Below, in pieces: positions 52,351 to 61,122 of a DNA stretch of 64,000 bases. The notes beneath the pieces were generated by a model, which saw nothing but the letters and a program-made list of their open reading frames with translations, ran no database searches and was not told the origin of the DNA. The position numbers and the translations under genes are program-made. Within the stretch, counting starts at the first letter, position 1; each line of letters starts with the position of its first letter. Origin of the DNA: Hassallia sp050875635 (GTDB lineage: Bacteria > Cyanobacteriota > Cyanobacteriia > Cyanobacteriales > Nostocaceae); the NCBI RefSeq assembly GCF_050875635.1, contig NZ_JBPAOH010000010.1, positions 1-64,000 on the forward strand, written 5' to 3'.

Positions 52351-53499
52351 TTACGTGTTTTTTTTTATTTTGTCTGCTAGTACGCGATCGTAGATTGCTT
52401 CGATTTGTTGCACCATTAAATTAGCATCAAATAGTTGCCGTGTAAGTTGACGGGCATTGTTCCCCAGTCTTTCTCTTTCTTCTGGATGTTGCAATAAGTA
52501 GTTTAAATGTTCAGCTAGCTGTTCTATATTCTTTGCAGGAAAAAGCAAGCCTGTTTCATTGTGATGCACAATTTCGGGAATGCCATAGATGTTAGGAACA
52601 ACAACGGGCTTTCCGATTAGCATAGCTTCAGTCATGGCGCGTCCTAAGCCTTCCCATAGAGAGGATAAAGCAAAAACATCGGAAACTTTCAGAATTTCCG
52701 GTACATCTTCTCGTGAACCTAAGAATCTTACTTTATCTGCTATACCAAGTTGTTGGACTTGACTTTTTAGACTATTAAGAAGTTTGCCATCGCCAACTAA
52801 CAGTAACAGAGTGTTAGGATGATGTTCTAGAACTTTGGCAAAGGCATCTATAAGAAAGTTAGGAGCTTTTTGTTTGTCTAAGCGACCTACTACAGAAATT
52901 GTTTGCCAATTTTCCGGAATTTTGAGGGTATGTCGAGTATGTTGAAGATTAAAGGGACGATCTAATTTGGCAAAGTCGATGCCACTGTATACTGTTTGTG
53001 AATTGTCTAAGCTGAGAATGTTAAGCATTGCTGCTTCTTGACGGTTAAGTTCGCTAACAGTGATAAATAAATCTGTAAAAGAACGAACGCTGCGTTCTAT
53101 ATTGATATAGAATTGGCGTTTCCATTTAGGCATAAAGTCATGAAATGGAAAACCATGAATAGTATGTACAACAGGGATTCCTACTATTTTGCCAGCCCAA
53201 CGCCCCAAGATTCCTGCTTTGGAACTGTGGGTATGGAGGAGGTCAAATTTTTCTTGTCGAAGTAAGCTTACAATTTCGATTAGCGTCGCAATATCTTGTA
53301 AGGGACTGAGCGGATTAACAAGATTGGGAAGGGGGTGAAAAACATCTGCTGCTTTTTGTGCCCGTTCTTGCCAGAAACCATTGGGATTAGAGGCGAGGTG
53401 AACTTCAAAAGATGAGGGATTATGTTTCTCTATAGTTAGGAGCGTATTGTCTTGTGCCCCCCCGATAGTGATACTAGTAATCAAGTGTAGAACTTTCAT
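52351..53499 (-). CDS. Family 4 glycosyltransferase
   Basis: A 382-residue GT-B protein: ITIGGAQDNTLLTIEKH, LLHTHSSKAGILGRWAGKI, VHTIHGFPFHDF, and ALSSLWEGLGRAMTEAMLIGKPVVV with E-x7-E. It transfers a sugar onto the growing repeat unit. It is followed after 4 bp by the epimerase gene. Confidence 0.93.
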   Translation of the reverse strand: MKVLHLITSITIGGAQDNTLLTIEKHNPSSFEVHLASNPNGFWQERAQKAADVFHPLPNLVNPLSPLQDIATLIEIVSLLRQEKFDLLHTHSSKAGILGRWAGKIVGIPVVHTIHGFPFHDFMPKWKRQFYINIERSVRSFTDLFITVSELNRQEAAMLNILSLDNSQTVYSGIDFAKLDRPFNLQHTRHTLKIPENWQTISVVGRLDKQKAPNFLIDAFAKVLEHHPNTLLLLVGDGKLLNSLKSQVQQLGIADKVRFLGSREDVPEILKVSDVFALSSLWEGLGRAMTEAMLIGKPVVVPNIYGIPEIVHHNETGLLFPAKNIEQLAEHLNYLLQHPEERERLGNNARQLTRQLFDANLMVQQIEAIYDRVLADKIKKNT

Positions 53500-53511
53500 C
53501 GTTTAAACATA

Positions 53512-53717
53512 AGGAGAGTCCAAAGATGCTATTGCCAATTGCAATTTCCCGATAGATGTTCTGCCCATTTACTTCTAATAGGCTGATTGTTTCAAGTTCC
53601 GATTCTATAAATGGTTCTGCAATACCAATTCATTCGTTCTTTTGCAGACCAGCAGGCAAAGGTTCAGGATGAGTATTCGTACCATTCCAGGTGAGAAAAC
53701 ATTTCTTGGACAAGTCA
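53512..53717 (-). pseudogene. Short decayed coding remnant
   Basis: One minus-strand frame reads LSKKCFLTWNGTNTHPEPLP, then a TGA, then IGIAEPFIESELETISLLEV and INYREIAIGN-like residues (NGQNIYREIAIGN). The composition is protein-like across about 60 codons with one stop. I cannot name the family. It lies between the glycosyltransferase and the GNAT-like gene. Confidence 0.45.
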
Positions 53718-54518
53718 CTACAGCCCAGGTAATCTGCGTTGGAGGGTAGCTTTAAAGAAAAATGGCAGTTCCTTAAATATCTTCAGCAATTTTAAATAAA
53801 GCTTGCCCTTTATGGTGATGCCACGATAGCAGTTAAAACTTTTGACGATTTCTCCACCAAATTTCTCTTTAAACTCGTTAATCCCTAGTTTTTCCCGATC
53901 TGTATTACCAACATACCAACCTCCCCAATCATAAATCCCAATTCCTGAATTTTTAAATCTCACCATATCCTGCCAGTGATGGTAACGATTTGCCCTTCCT
54001 AAGATTGACTGATAAGAAGTATCGTCATTTTTTTTAAGAGACGCAGAATACGAAAGACACACTCTATTTTTACTACGATAGTAAACATGCCAAACCAGAG
54101 GACTACCATCTTTTAACTTGACACATGAAATATCGAGAACTCCAGCTTCTGCGCGTCTTTTTAGCCTACTTCTGTTCATCTTGGACAAATCTTTTTGTAA
54201 AGCAAATAAATCATAGAAATCAGAAAAAATCTTGATAATATCAGAGTCAGGTTGTTCCCAATATTCATAAACAACATCATCTTTTTGCTCTGCTCGCCTA
54301 ATCTTATATCTGTCATTCTTACCTATACTTTCATAGAGTTCATCATGACTTTTAGTTAGGTCTATCAGTCTTGTGTGAAATTCATCAGACTGAACACTCT
54401 CAATTGGGTGCGTCCATTGCATGTAATGGAGTGCATCTACATCATGTATTTCCCCTGGTTCTTCATCAAACCAGACTTCCCCTACTGAAAAAATCAGTTT
54501 CTTTGTGACAATAAGCAT
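53718..54518 (-). CDS. GNAT/FemAB-like acyltransferase
   Basis: A 266-residue protein with KNDRYKIRRAEQKDDV (the RY-I-RAE step typical of FemAB/BioF2-type GNAT pairs), FYDLFALQKDLSKMNRSRLKRRAEAGVLD and DWGGWYVGNTDREKLGINEFKEKFGG. The last segment, GINEFKEKFG, is a hallmark of these proteins. It may acylate or add an amino acid to a sugar of the polysaccharide. The C-terminus has a hydrophobic, basic tail. Confidence 0.75.
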   Translation of the reverse strand: MLIVTKKLIFSVGEVWFDEEPGEIHDVDALHYMQWTHPIESVQSDEFHTRLIDLTKSHDELYESIGKNDRYKIRRAEQKDDVVYEYWEQPDSDIIKIFSDFYDLFALQKDLSKMNRSRLKRRAEAGVLDISCVKLKDGSPLVWHVYYRSKNRVCLSYSASLKKNDDTSYQSILGRANRYHHWQDMVRFKNSGIGIYDWGGWYVGNTDREKLGINEFKEKFGGEIVKSFNCYRGITIKGKLYLKLLKIFKELPFFFKATLQRRLPGL

Positions 54519-54633
54519 ATTTTGTTTCTCCTATATCATTGATTAAACTCATTGAAACCGTACTCAACAGTAACAGTTTTGATCTCAAATTGACTGAAGA
54601 TGAACCGATTAAAAAGCAAATTATTCCTAGGAT

Positions 54634-55581
54634 TTAACCTCGACCATCTACACAAGCAATCCATTTTCCGTCATGGATGAAATGAGGGTCGATGTGGTGC
54701 ATACCACCACTATTCCAACCATAACTACTCGGTTTCAACACTAAACTTTGTTCAATTTCTCTTTCTTGATAACTTGTAGTCGTTAACTCGATAATCTCAA
54801 ATGCTCTTACCTGAGTACCATAAGCAGGCTGACAGTCTTGAGTAAAACGAAAAATTTTATCATTCATCATCAAAACTCTACCAGCTGGTCTAGCTATATG
54901 TGCATTGTTGTTGACAATTGGACTCTTTGGGTGTTCCAACCAAGAACCGAGCAAATCCTCTGCATAGTAAAGACGCAGGGTGTCATGTTTGTGATCGGAA
55001 TTAGTTTCAGCAAATATCCACCATTTGTCAGCGTAACGGAAAATAGAGGAATCTACAAAGAATCCATCATTAAGGAGATTGCCAACGAAACTCCATTCTG
55101 TGGGAAAATTTGATGCCTTATAAAGTCGGATTGAGTTTGCTTGATGACTTTCTGGAATCAAGTAATATTCATTTTTCCATTCAAAAACGTAGGGATAAGA
55201 TAAGTGAAATGGTTCGGCAATTACAATCTGTTGATACTTCCAACTAGCTCCATCTTCACTAGTTGCAAATGCAATTTCTCCTCGACGTGTACTTTGATTC
55301 AAAACCTCAAAAAACATGAACCAGGTTAGCCCAACTTTAATCATAAAGGGGTCTGCAACACATGCGGCTCTGACATCTGATACATCTCTACGAGTCAGTA
55401 CGGGATTTTTCGCGCTTGTAGAACTGGCTAAATCAAAAGGAGATTTACCAGAATAAATGCCAATTGACCACCTTCCCTTTTTATTTAATGCTCCTAATGG
55501 CAGTTTATTTACTATGGGAATAGGCAGACTATTCACTAATGTATAGTGCAGTTCTTTGATGCTCTTTTTCAAGAATTTCAT
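54634..55581 (-). CDS. GINT1 N-terminal-like beta-propeller protein (sugar locus)
   Basis: I start at MKFLKKSIKEL (55581, 315 residues), although the frame is open to 55665. The body is a five-bladed, GH43-like propeller: VADPFMIKVGLTWFMFFEVLNQ, GEIAFATSEDGASWKYQQIV, LIPESHQANSIRLYKA, WWIFAETNSDHKHDTLRLYYA. This set is found in proteins annotated as glucosamine inositolphosphorylceramide transferase N-terminal or formyltransferase-like, in polysaccharide loci. Enzymatic role is not settled. Confidence 0.75.
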   Translation of the reverse strand: MKFLKKSIKELHYTLVNSLPIPIVNKLPLGALNKKGRWSIGIYSGKSPFDLASSTSAKNPVLTRRDVSDVRAACVADPFMIKVGLTWFMFFEVLNQSTRRGEIAFATSEDGASWKYQQIVIAEPFHLSYPYVFEWKNEYYLIPESHQANSIRLYKASNFPTEWSFVGNLLNDGFFVDSSIFRYADKWWIFAETNSDHKHDTLRLYYAEDLLGSWLEHPKSPIVNNNAHIARPAGRVLMMNDKIFRFTQDCQPAYGTQVRAFEIIELTTTSYQEREIEQSLVLKPSSYGWNSGGMHHIDPHFIHDGKWIACVDGRG

Positions 55582-55688
55582 CTGTAAATTCCGCTGTGAA
55601 TAACTGGAAAATTTTGACGATTTTAAACTTATTGTCATCTGACAAATAGAGAAAGTGATTAGCATGAAAAATTACGTTTTCACCTCCA

Positions 55689-56834
55689 TTAAAAACATTG
55701 TAATAATTTATTTGGTTTTTTTTTAAGTATTTCCTCGTATACTGCTTTAGTCTCATTTATCATTCGCTCAACTGTAAATTCTTGCTCAAATTTTTGTCTA
55801 CCTGCTTCACCCATTTGCTGACGAAGGTCAGGAGACTGAATGAGAGTTTGCAATGCGTTAGCCAGTGCTTGTACATCTTTACGCGGTACTAGTAAGCCTG
55901 TTTTACCATGCTCAACTTCTTCAGGAATACCATTGACGCTAGTTGCCACAACAGGTAGACCAGCACGCATAGCTTCTAGAATACTGATAGGCAAACCTTC
56001 ATAATGGGTACTGAGAATAAAGATTTGAGATTGGGCTAATAAATTGGGTACATCTGTTCTGTCACCTAAAAAAGAAACTTTTTCTGCAATTCCAAGAGAA
56101 TGTGCTAAATCTTTGCAAAATTCCAGAGATGAACCACTACCAACCAAATCAAGGTGGTAGTCGTGGTTAGACAATTGAGCGATCGCTTTCAGTAATGTAG
56201 TTTGGTCTTTTTGTTCGTTAAAACGTGCCACCATAATCAGTTTAGGTGGCTGTTGTGAAGAATTAGCAATAGGCACAGGATTGTTAGCAATACCATTGCG
56301 AATAGTGCAGAGTGAATTTTGATTACCAACTCCAAGACTTAGAGCTAGTTGGCGATCGCTCTCACAAACGCAGATCAGTTTTGCTGTTAATGGTGTCAAT
56401 AATTTTTCAGATATCAATGCAATGAATCCACGAAGTTTTGGGCTTCCAGGAGTAAATCCCCAACCGTGAGCGGTGAATACAACAGGTATTTTGCAAACCC
56501 ATCCAGCGATACGTGCTACCACACCAGCTTTACTACTGGCTGCATGGATGATATCTGGTTTAATTTTTTTGATTAATGAAATACATTCTTTGATAGCTAG
56601 AAAATCACTTGATAATTTAATATCACGATTCAAATTTGAAATTAAATATACAGAAACGTCTAAACTGCTAACAACTTCTGTTAGAAAACCGAATCTGCTT
56701 GTTGCCAAATTAAATTCATAATTTTTATTAAAATTTGCGATCAAATCGTAAACATTTTTCTGAGCGCCACCAAGTTCAGACTTTGTGATGATGTAGAGTA
56801 TAACATGTTTTTTTGAATATTTCATACACAGCAA
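55689..56834 (-). CDS. Family 4 glycosyltransferase
   Basis: A 381-residue GT-B protein: ITKSELGGAQKNVYDLIANF, IIHAASSKAGVVARIAGW, VFTAHGWGFTPGSP, CVCESDRQLAL and LSTHYEGLPISILEAMRAGLPVVAT. It resembles EPS GT4 enzymes such as EpsD-like. It shares a strand with the other GTs of the locus. Confidence 0.93.
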   Translation of the reverse strand: MLCMKYSKKHVILYIITKSELGGAQKNVYDLIANFNKNYEFNLATSRFGFLTEVVSSLDVSVYLISNLNRDIKLSSDFLAIKECISLIKKIKPDIIHAASSKAGVVARIAGWVCKIPVVFTAHGWGFTPGSPKLRGFIALISEKLLTPLTAKLICVCESDRQLALSLGVGNQNSLCTIRNGIANNPVPIANSSQQPPKLIMVARFNEQKDQTTLLKAIAQLSNHDYHLDLVGSGSSLEFCKDLAHSLGIAEKVSFLGDRTDVPNLLAQSQIFILSTHYEGLPISILEAMRAGLPVVATSVNGIPEEVEHGKTGLLVPRKDVQALANALQTLIQSPDLRQQMGEAGRQKFEQEFTVERMINETKAVYEEILKKKPNKLLQCF

Positions 56835-56872
56835 TTTCAGCTTATTTAGTTGGTGTAAAAGTGGAAAGGTTA

Positions 56873-57958
56873 TTAACTAACATTTTTTTGGTACAAATCT
56901 ATATATTCTGTTACTGTTTGCTTGATATCAAATCTAGATGCTCGAAGTTGAGCATTTTTGCCCATCGTTAAACGTAGGTTTTGGTCTGCAAGTAACTTGC
57001 TCAATTTTTTAGCAATATCATCTTCAGACAGAGGATCAACAAGAAATCCAACTTCAGATGTTTCAGTTGATTCTTCTGTGACCACCTCTCTAACTCCAGG
57101 GACATTGCTGACAATTACGGGCAGTTCTGCTGCCATTGCCTCAACCACAGCTAGACCAAATCCTTCCCATAATGAAGTTAGAAGAAAAATATCGGCTTGG
57201 TGAAGTAAATCAGGAACATCGGTGCGGAAACCTAAAAATTTAACTTTAGATTCGAGGTTTAGAGAATTAACCAGTTCTCTCAACTGTTGTTCTAAAATAC
57301 CAGAACCCAAAATCCAATACTCAAAAGCCTGCTCGGAAATTTTGTTCAAGGCTCGGATAGCAGTTGCGTAGTTTTTTAGCTCGACTAAACGCCCAATCGA
57401 TATGATTATAGGGGTATTACCTTTGGGCTGAGATGTAGAATGAGGCAAGTATTCTTGAATATCAATACCATTATGTATAGTGGTTATTTTTTTCATTAAT
57501 TGAGGTTGTGAATGAAGCAGAGCCTCACTAGCAGCAGAGCTAATACAAATAATTTTTTGATAAAAATTATAGAATAAGTTATCAATTAATTTACCATAAA
57601 ATTTATTTCGTCTTTGGTTAACCGTACTATGTTCAGTAGTTATCAAAGAAGCTTTTAAGTTTAAATATCTGCTGATTATGGGAGTAAAAAATTGTGAAGG
57701 AAATAGATGAACATGAATGATATTTAAATTCTTCCACTGCGGTTGAGATAAGAAAGAATATAGTTTGAATGGTACTGATAATTGGTAAGGACTATCAAAG
57801 CCAAGAGAATAAGCATTTGGTAGACTACCAGCCGAGGATTGCATTAAACTGAGAGCATGACTATCAATACCTTGCTGAAGACACATTTGATGTATCTGAA
57901 GAGTGAGTTTCTCTGCTCCGCCGCCTTCAAAGGAGTTAATAACGTGTAGAATTTTCAT
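56873..57958 (-). CDS. Family 4 glycosyltransferase
   Basis: A 361-residue GT-B protein with FEGGGAEKLTLQIHQMC, ITTEHSTVNQRRNKFYGKLID, CISSAASEALL, and LTSLWEGFGLAVVEAMAAELPVIVSN. It is a further sugar-adding enzyme of the repeat unit and lies 38 bp from the preceding GT. Confidence 0.93.
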   Translation of the reverse strand: MKILHVINSFEGGGAEKLTLQIHQMCLQQGIDSHALSLMQSSAGSLPNAYSLGFDSPYQLSVPFKLYSFLSQPQWKNLNIIHVHLFPSQFFTPIISRYLNLKASLITTEHSTVNQRRNKFYGKLIDNLFYNFYQKIICISSAASEALLHSQPQLMKKITTIHNGIDIQEYLPHSTSQPKGNTPIIISIGRLVELKNYATAIRALNKISEQAFEYWILGSGILEQQLRELVNSLNLESKVKFLGFRTDVPDLLHQADIFLLTSLWEGFGLAVVEAMAAELPVIVSNVPGVREVVTEESTETSEVGFLVDPLSEDDIAKKLSKLLADQNLRLTMGKNAQLRASRFDIKQTVTEYIDLYQKNVS

Positions 57959-57987
57959 AGTTTATTACTGATGTGTCATTCAGTCTG

Positions 57988-58197
57988 TTATAAGTTTGAG
58001 AAAATTGGTGACATATTAAGAGTCGCAATATCAAATCCGTGAGACTGAGCTTCTAATCTTATAATTCCAAGAGGCACCATTGACAGAATCTTAACTTGAT
58101 GACCTCTCTGAATAAGATTAAAAGCCAGTTCTATTACTTGCTGTTCTGCTCCCCCTAAACCTAAACCAGTAGATAGTATTATAATTTTCTTATTCAT
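57988..58197 (-). pseudogene. N-terminal fragment of a glycosyltransferase
   Basis: The 69 residues (IIILSTGLGLGGAEQQVIEL, GHQVKILSMVPLG) are the opening of a GT4 enzyme and stop where a normal protein would continue with a PDVVHSH segment. The UDP-sugar-binding domain is absent. It follows 30 bp upstream of an intact GT. Confidence 0.82.
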
Positions 58198-58259
58198 TGT
58201 TTTAGATAAAAATTTAATTGCATTTTCACTAATGAATTATAAAAAAATAAAATTGTAAA

Positions 58260-59492
58260 TTACGCGATAAATTTTTCATTTTTATAAACATGATCTGCTA
58301 ATCCTAAAGACAGCCAAAGCATAGGAAACCAGTAATTAGATATAAATAGGTAATGTATAGAAAGAGATAATACAGCAATTAAAACCAATTGAGACTCTAA
58401 GGAACTTAATCTAAATAACTGAATAATCTTCTTGGTAATAAATCTTAAAAAAAGTAGTAAGCCGAGCACCCCAGAAGCAATTAATATCTCACCATACAAA
58501 CTGATAAAGCCTCCACCTTCTGGCATCGTAATACCTGCAAATACCTCTTGATCCGCCGCCATTTGAGCACCTGTACCCCAACCGATTCCGAATGGTGCAA
58601 CCAGGAATAAATTGGATATCTTCTGATATTTCTCACTTCTATCATTAACTGTAACAGTGTTAGATTGTTGAGAGGGATCTAAAAATATTTCTAATCTAAC
58701 ACCTACAGTTTCATCGATATAGGGTCGTGCGATATCAGAAGATAAGGCTATAAACGTAATCATGACTATCCCAATCAATAAAGCAATAGAACTTTTTGAA
58801 CGAATTCTGACAACCGCACTCAATAATATTGCTAATGGAAGTGCAACAAATGACGCTGCACTGAATAAGAGTGTATAACCCGATAGTACAAGCAAATAGT
58901 AGCTAAGTAGTATAGGCAGCGGCTTATCTTTTAAGTAGATGAAAGAAAGTGGTAAAGCCAATTCATAAAAAGTTGCCATGTGACCTGCTTCCACAGCTAG
59001 ACCACGCGGTCTGATAATACTTCCCATAAGCGTAGCATCTGCTAATTCATCAGTAGTACTATAGGGAATAAAGTCACTAATGGTAATGCCTAAATAATTA
59101 CTTAATATGAATTCAATAATTATAAATATAGAAACAAATGCAAGAGACAAAGCAAAACTACTCGCCAATATATTAATAGATTTTAATTTATTAATTAAAC
59201 TTTTAAAAACAATATAAAATAAAAAAATAGAAGTAGATATTGCAAAGGTATGATTCAGATTTTTGACACCTAATTTATCTATTGCAAAGAACATACCTAG
59301 AATTCCCATAATCACCATTAATATAAGTTCTAAATCTTCTTTAAATATCTTCAATCGTCTTATTACTATCAAATAAATAGATATAGGCATCATATATAAA
59401 AGAGGTAGTGGCAGCCAGGGAGTTAGCGAAAAAGCAGCAATAAATGGTATTAGCATGATATATAATTGTGCCAATTTAACTTGAAATTTCAT
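58260..59492 (-). CDS. wzy: Wzy-like O-antigen/exopolysaccharide polymerase
   Basis: A 410-residue protein with about eleven membrane segments and a large outward loop (about residues 245-320), the topology of O-antigen ligase/polymerase proteins. VRSKSSIALLIGIV and PFGIGWGTGAQ stand at the usual places. It would polymerise flipped repeat units. It lies next to wzx. Confidence 0.85.
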   Translation of the reverse strand: MKFQVKLAQLYIMLIPFIAAFSLTPWLPLPLLYMMPISIYLIVIRRLKIFKEDLELILMVIMGILGMFFAIDKLGVKNLNHTFAISTSIFLFYIVFKSLINKLKSINILASSFALSLAFVSIFIIIEFILSNYLGITISDFIPYSTTDELADATLMGSIIRPRGLAVEAGHMATFYELALPLSFIYLKDKPLPILLSYYLLVLSGYTLLFSAASFVALPLAILLSAVVRIRSKSSIALLIGIVMITFIALSSDIARPYIDETVGVRLEIFLDPSQQSNTVTVNDRSEKYQKISNLFLVAPFGIGWGTGAQMAADQEVFAGITMPEGGGFISLYGEILIASGVLGLLLFLRFITKKIIQLFRLSSLESQLVLIAVLSLSIHYLFISNYWFPMLWLSLGLADHVYKNEKFIA

Positions 59493-59521
59493 AGATTATA
59501 TATGAAACAAAAAAGTCAATT

Positions 59522-61048
59522 CTAGTATTTCTTATTTTTATTAAATAATAATTTCTGGAATCTTTTATAATCAAAAAATTTAATAATAGTATTATTTTCC
59601 TTTGCTTGAGAATCAATAAACCACTTAATCAACATGATAACTTGTACAATGCATAAGCATAAAATAAACTCAAAACTATCCTTAACAATAAATCCAACGA
59701 TAGCAAAAGTAATAAAACAAAATAATGGTAACTTGTACCATCTTAACCAAGTATTTTGATTTATATTGAGATACTTCATTCCCCAAACAATAGCTGACAA
59801 AACACACAAAAATCCTGCATTACCTAGAACCGCTCCTATTAATCCAAACCTATTTGAAAAAAGGTAAATTAACACAATAGAAAGTAGGCTACTGAATAAG
59901 TGAATTGCTAGATTCTCTACAACTGCATTCACACTGAACAAAACGTAATATCCGACTGCATACAATGAATGAAGTGTCTCAATGATAATCATAATTCGGA
60001 ATGCCAAAATATATTCACTCTTGACTACATCTCCAAGCATTACATGCATAAGAAACGGTGCCAGTGTAAAAAATACAGTTCCTAGCCCTAATGCAATTAG
60101 TGTATTAATTTCAACTGCTTGCTTAATCTGTTGTTGCAGCTTAGTTTTATCTTTATCTAGTATTGTTATTATCTTGCTGAGAGCAGGAAGTAAAGGCTGC
60201 ACAGGTAAATCTGATAATCGACTAATCACTGTTGTGAGATCGGTAATTGTTGCATAAACTGCCAATATTTTAGAACCTAATAAAGCTCCTACAATTAGGC
60301 GATCGCCTCTAGCAAAAATCATTCCCCCCAACGAGGTTAGCCAGGTCATCAGACTATATCGAGCTATTGCTAATCCTCTTTTTTTGTTCCAGTTTACGTG
60401 CAGTTTCATGTTATGGGTTAAAGTTCGGAACACCCAGATATGACCCAATAAAATTGCTATAGCTGCTACAGCTTGCCACTGCATGAGGGCGATTGTCCGT
60501 CCTCCTAGCCAAGTCACTATTAACATTCCAAAAGAAAGCAATAGCGATTCAATTGTATTGAATAAATTTGTCAAGTCATAACGTTGATAGGCTTGTTCCA
60601 CACCAATCAAAACCCTTTGAAGCAATCGTGCCCACACTACTAACCCACCAATCTGTAAAGCATGTTGAATTGTTAGTTGTTGGACTTGTCCTAATTTAGG
60701 AAATAAACTAACAATTAGTTCAGCACCAAATAACAGAGAAATAGCGGCAAGAGTTGCAAATATCAGCATTCCCCCAAAGGTTACAGTCAATGTCTCTGAA
60801 AGAGAATTGGATAAATCATCAGCATCTTCTTTTACTATGTCCTGTGAGACAAATACTGTAGTTGCGACAGAAAGACCTGCCTCGGCTAAATTAACCACTT
60901 GCACCACTGCATAAGCCAGTGTCCACAACCCATATTCTTCAATTCCCAGCATCCGAATTAGTATGGGAATTGTGAGTACAGCTAGTCCGATTCGGACTAC
61001 TCCCCCCACTGTATTGTAGAAACCATTCTTTAGTAAACTATTTTTCAC
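59522..61048 (-). CDS. wzx: Wzx-like polysaccharide flippase
   Basis: A 508-residue MVF-family transporter with about 14 hydrophobic segments, beginning GFYNTVGGVVRIGLAVLTIPILIRMLG and with LAEAGLSVATTVFVSQDIV. It should flip the undecaprenyl-linked repeat unit. It is 29 bp upstream of wzy on the same strand. Confidence 0.92.
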   Translation of the reverse strand: MKNSLLKNGFYNTVGGVVRIGLAVLTIPILIRMLGIEEYGLWTLAYAVVQVVNLAEAGLSVATTVFVSQDIVKEDADDLSNSLSETLTVTFGGMLIFATLAAISLLFGAELIVSLFPKLGQVQQLTIQHALQIGGLVVWARLLQRVLIGVEQAYQRYDLTNLFNTIESLLLSFGMLIVTWLGGRTIALMQWQAVAAIAILLGHIWVFRTLTHNMKLHVNWNKKRGLAIARYSLMTWLTSLGGMIFARGDRLIVGALLGSKILAVYATITDLTTVISRLSDLPVQPLLPALSKIITILDKDKTKLQQQIKQAVEINTLIALGLGTVFFTLAPFLMHVMLGDVVKSEYILAFRIMIIIETLHSLYAVGYYVLFSVNAVVENLAIHLFSSLLSIVLIYLFSNRFGLIGAVLGNAGFLCVLSAIVWGMKYLNINQNTWLRWYKLPLFCFITFAIVGFIVKDSFEFILCLCIVQVIMLIKWFIDSQAKENNTIIKFFDYKRFQKLLFNKNKKY

Positions 61049-61122
61049 TAAAAATATTCTCGTTAGATAAATTACTTTTTTTGAACATACAGAATAAATT
61101 GCTTAAAACTCAAACTAAATGG

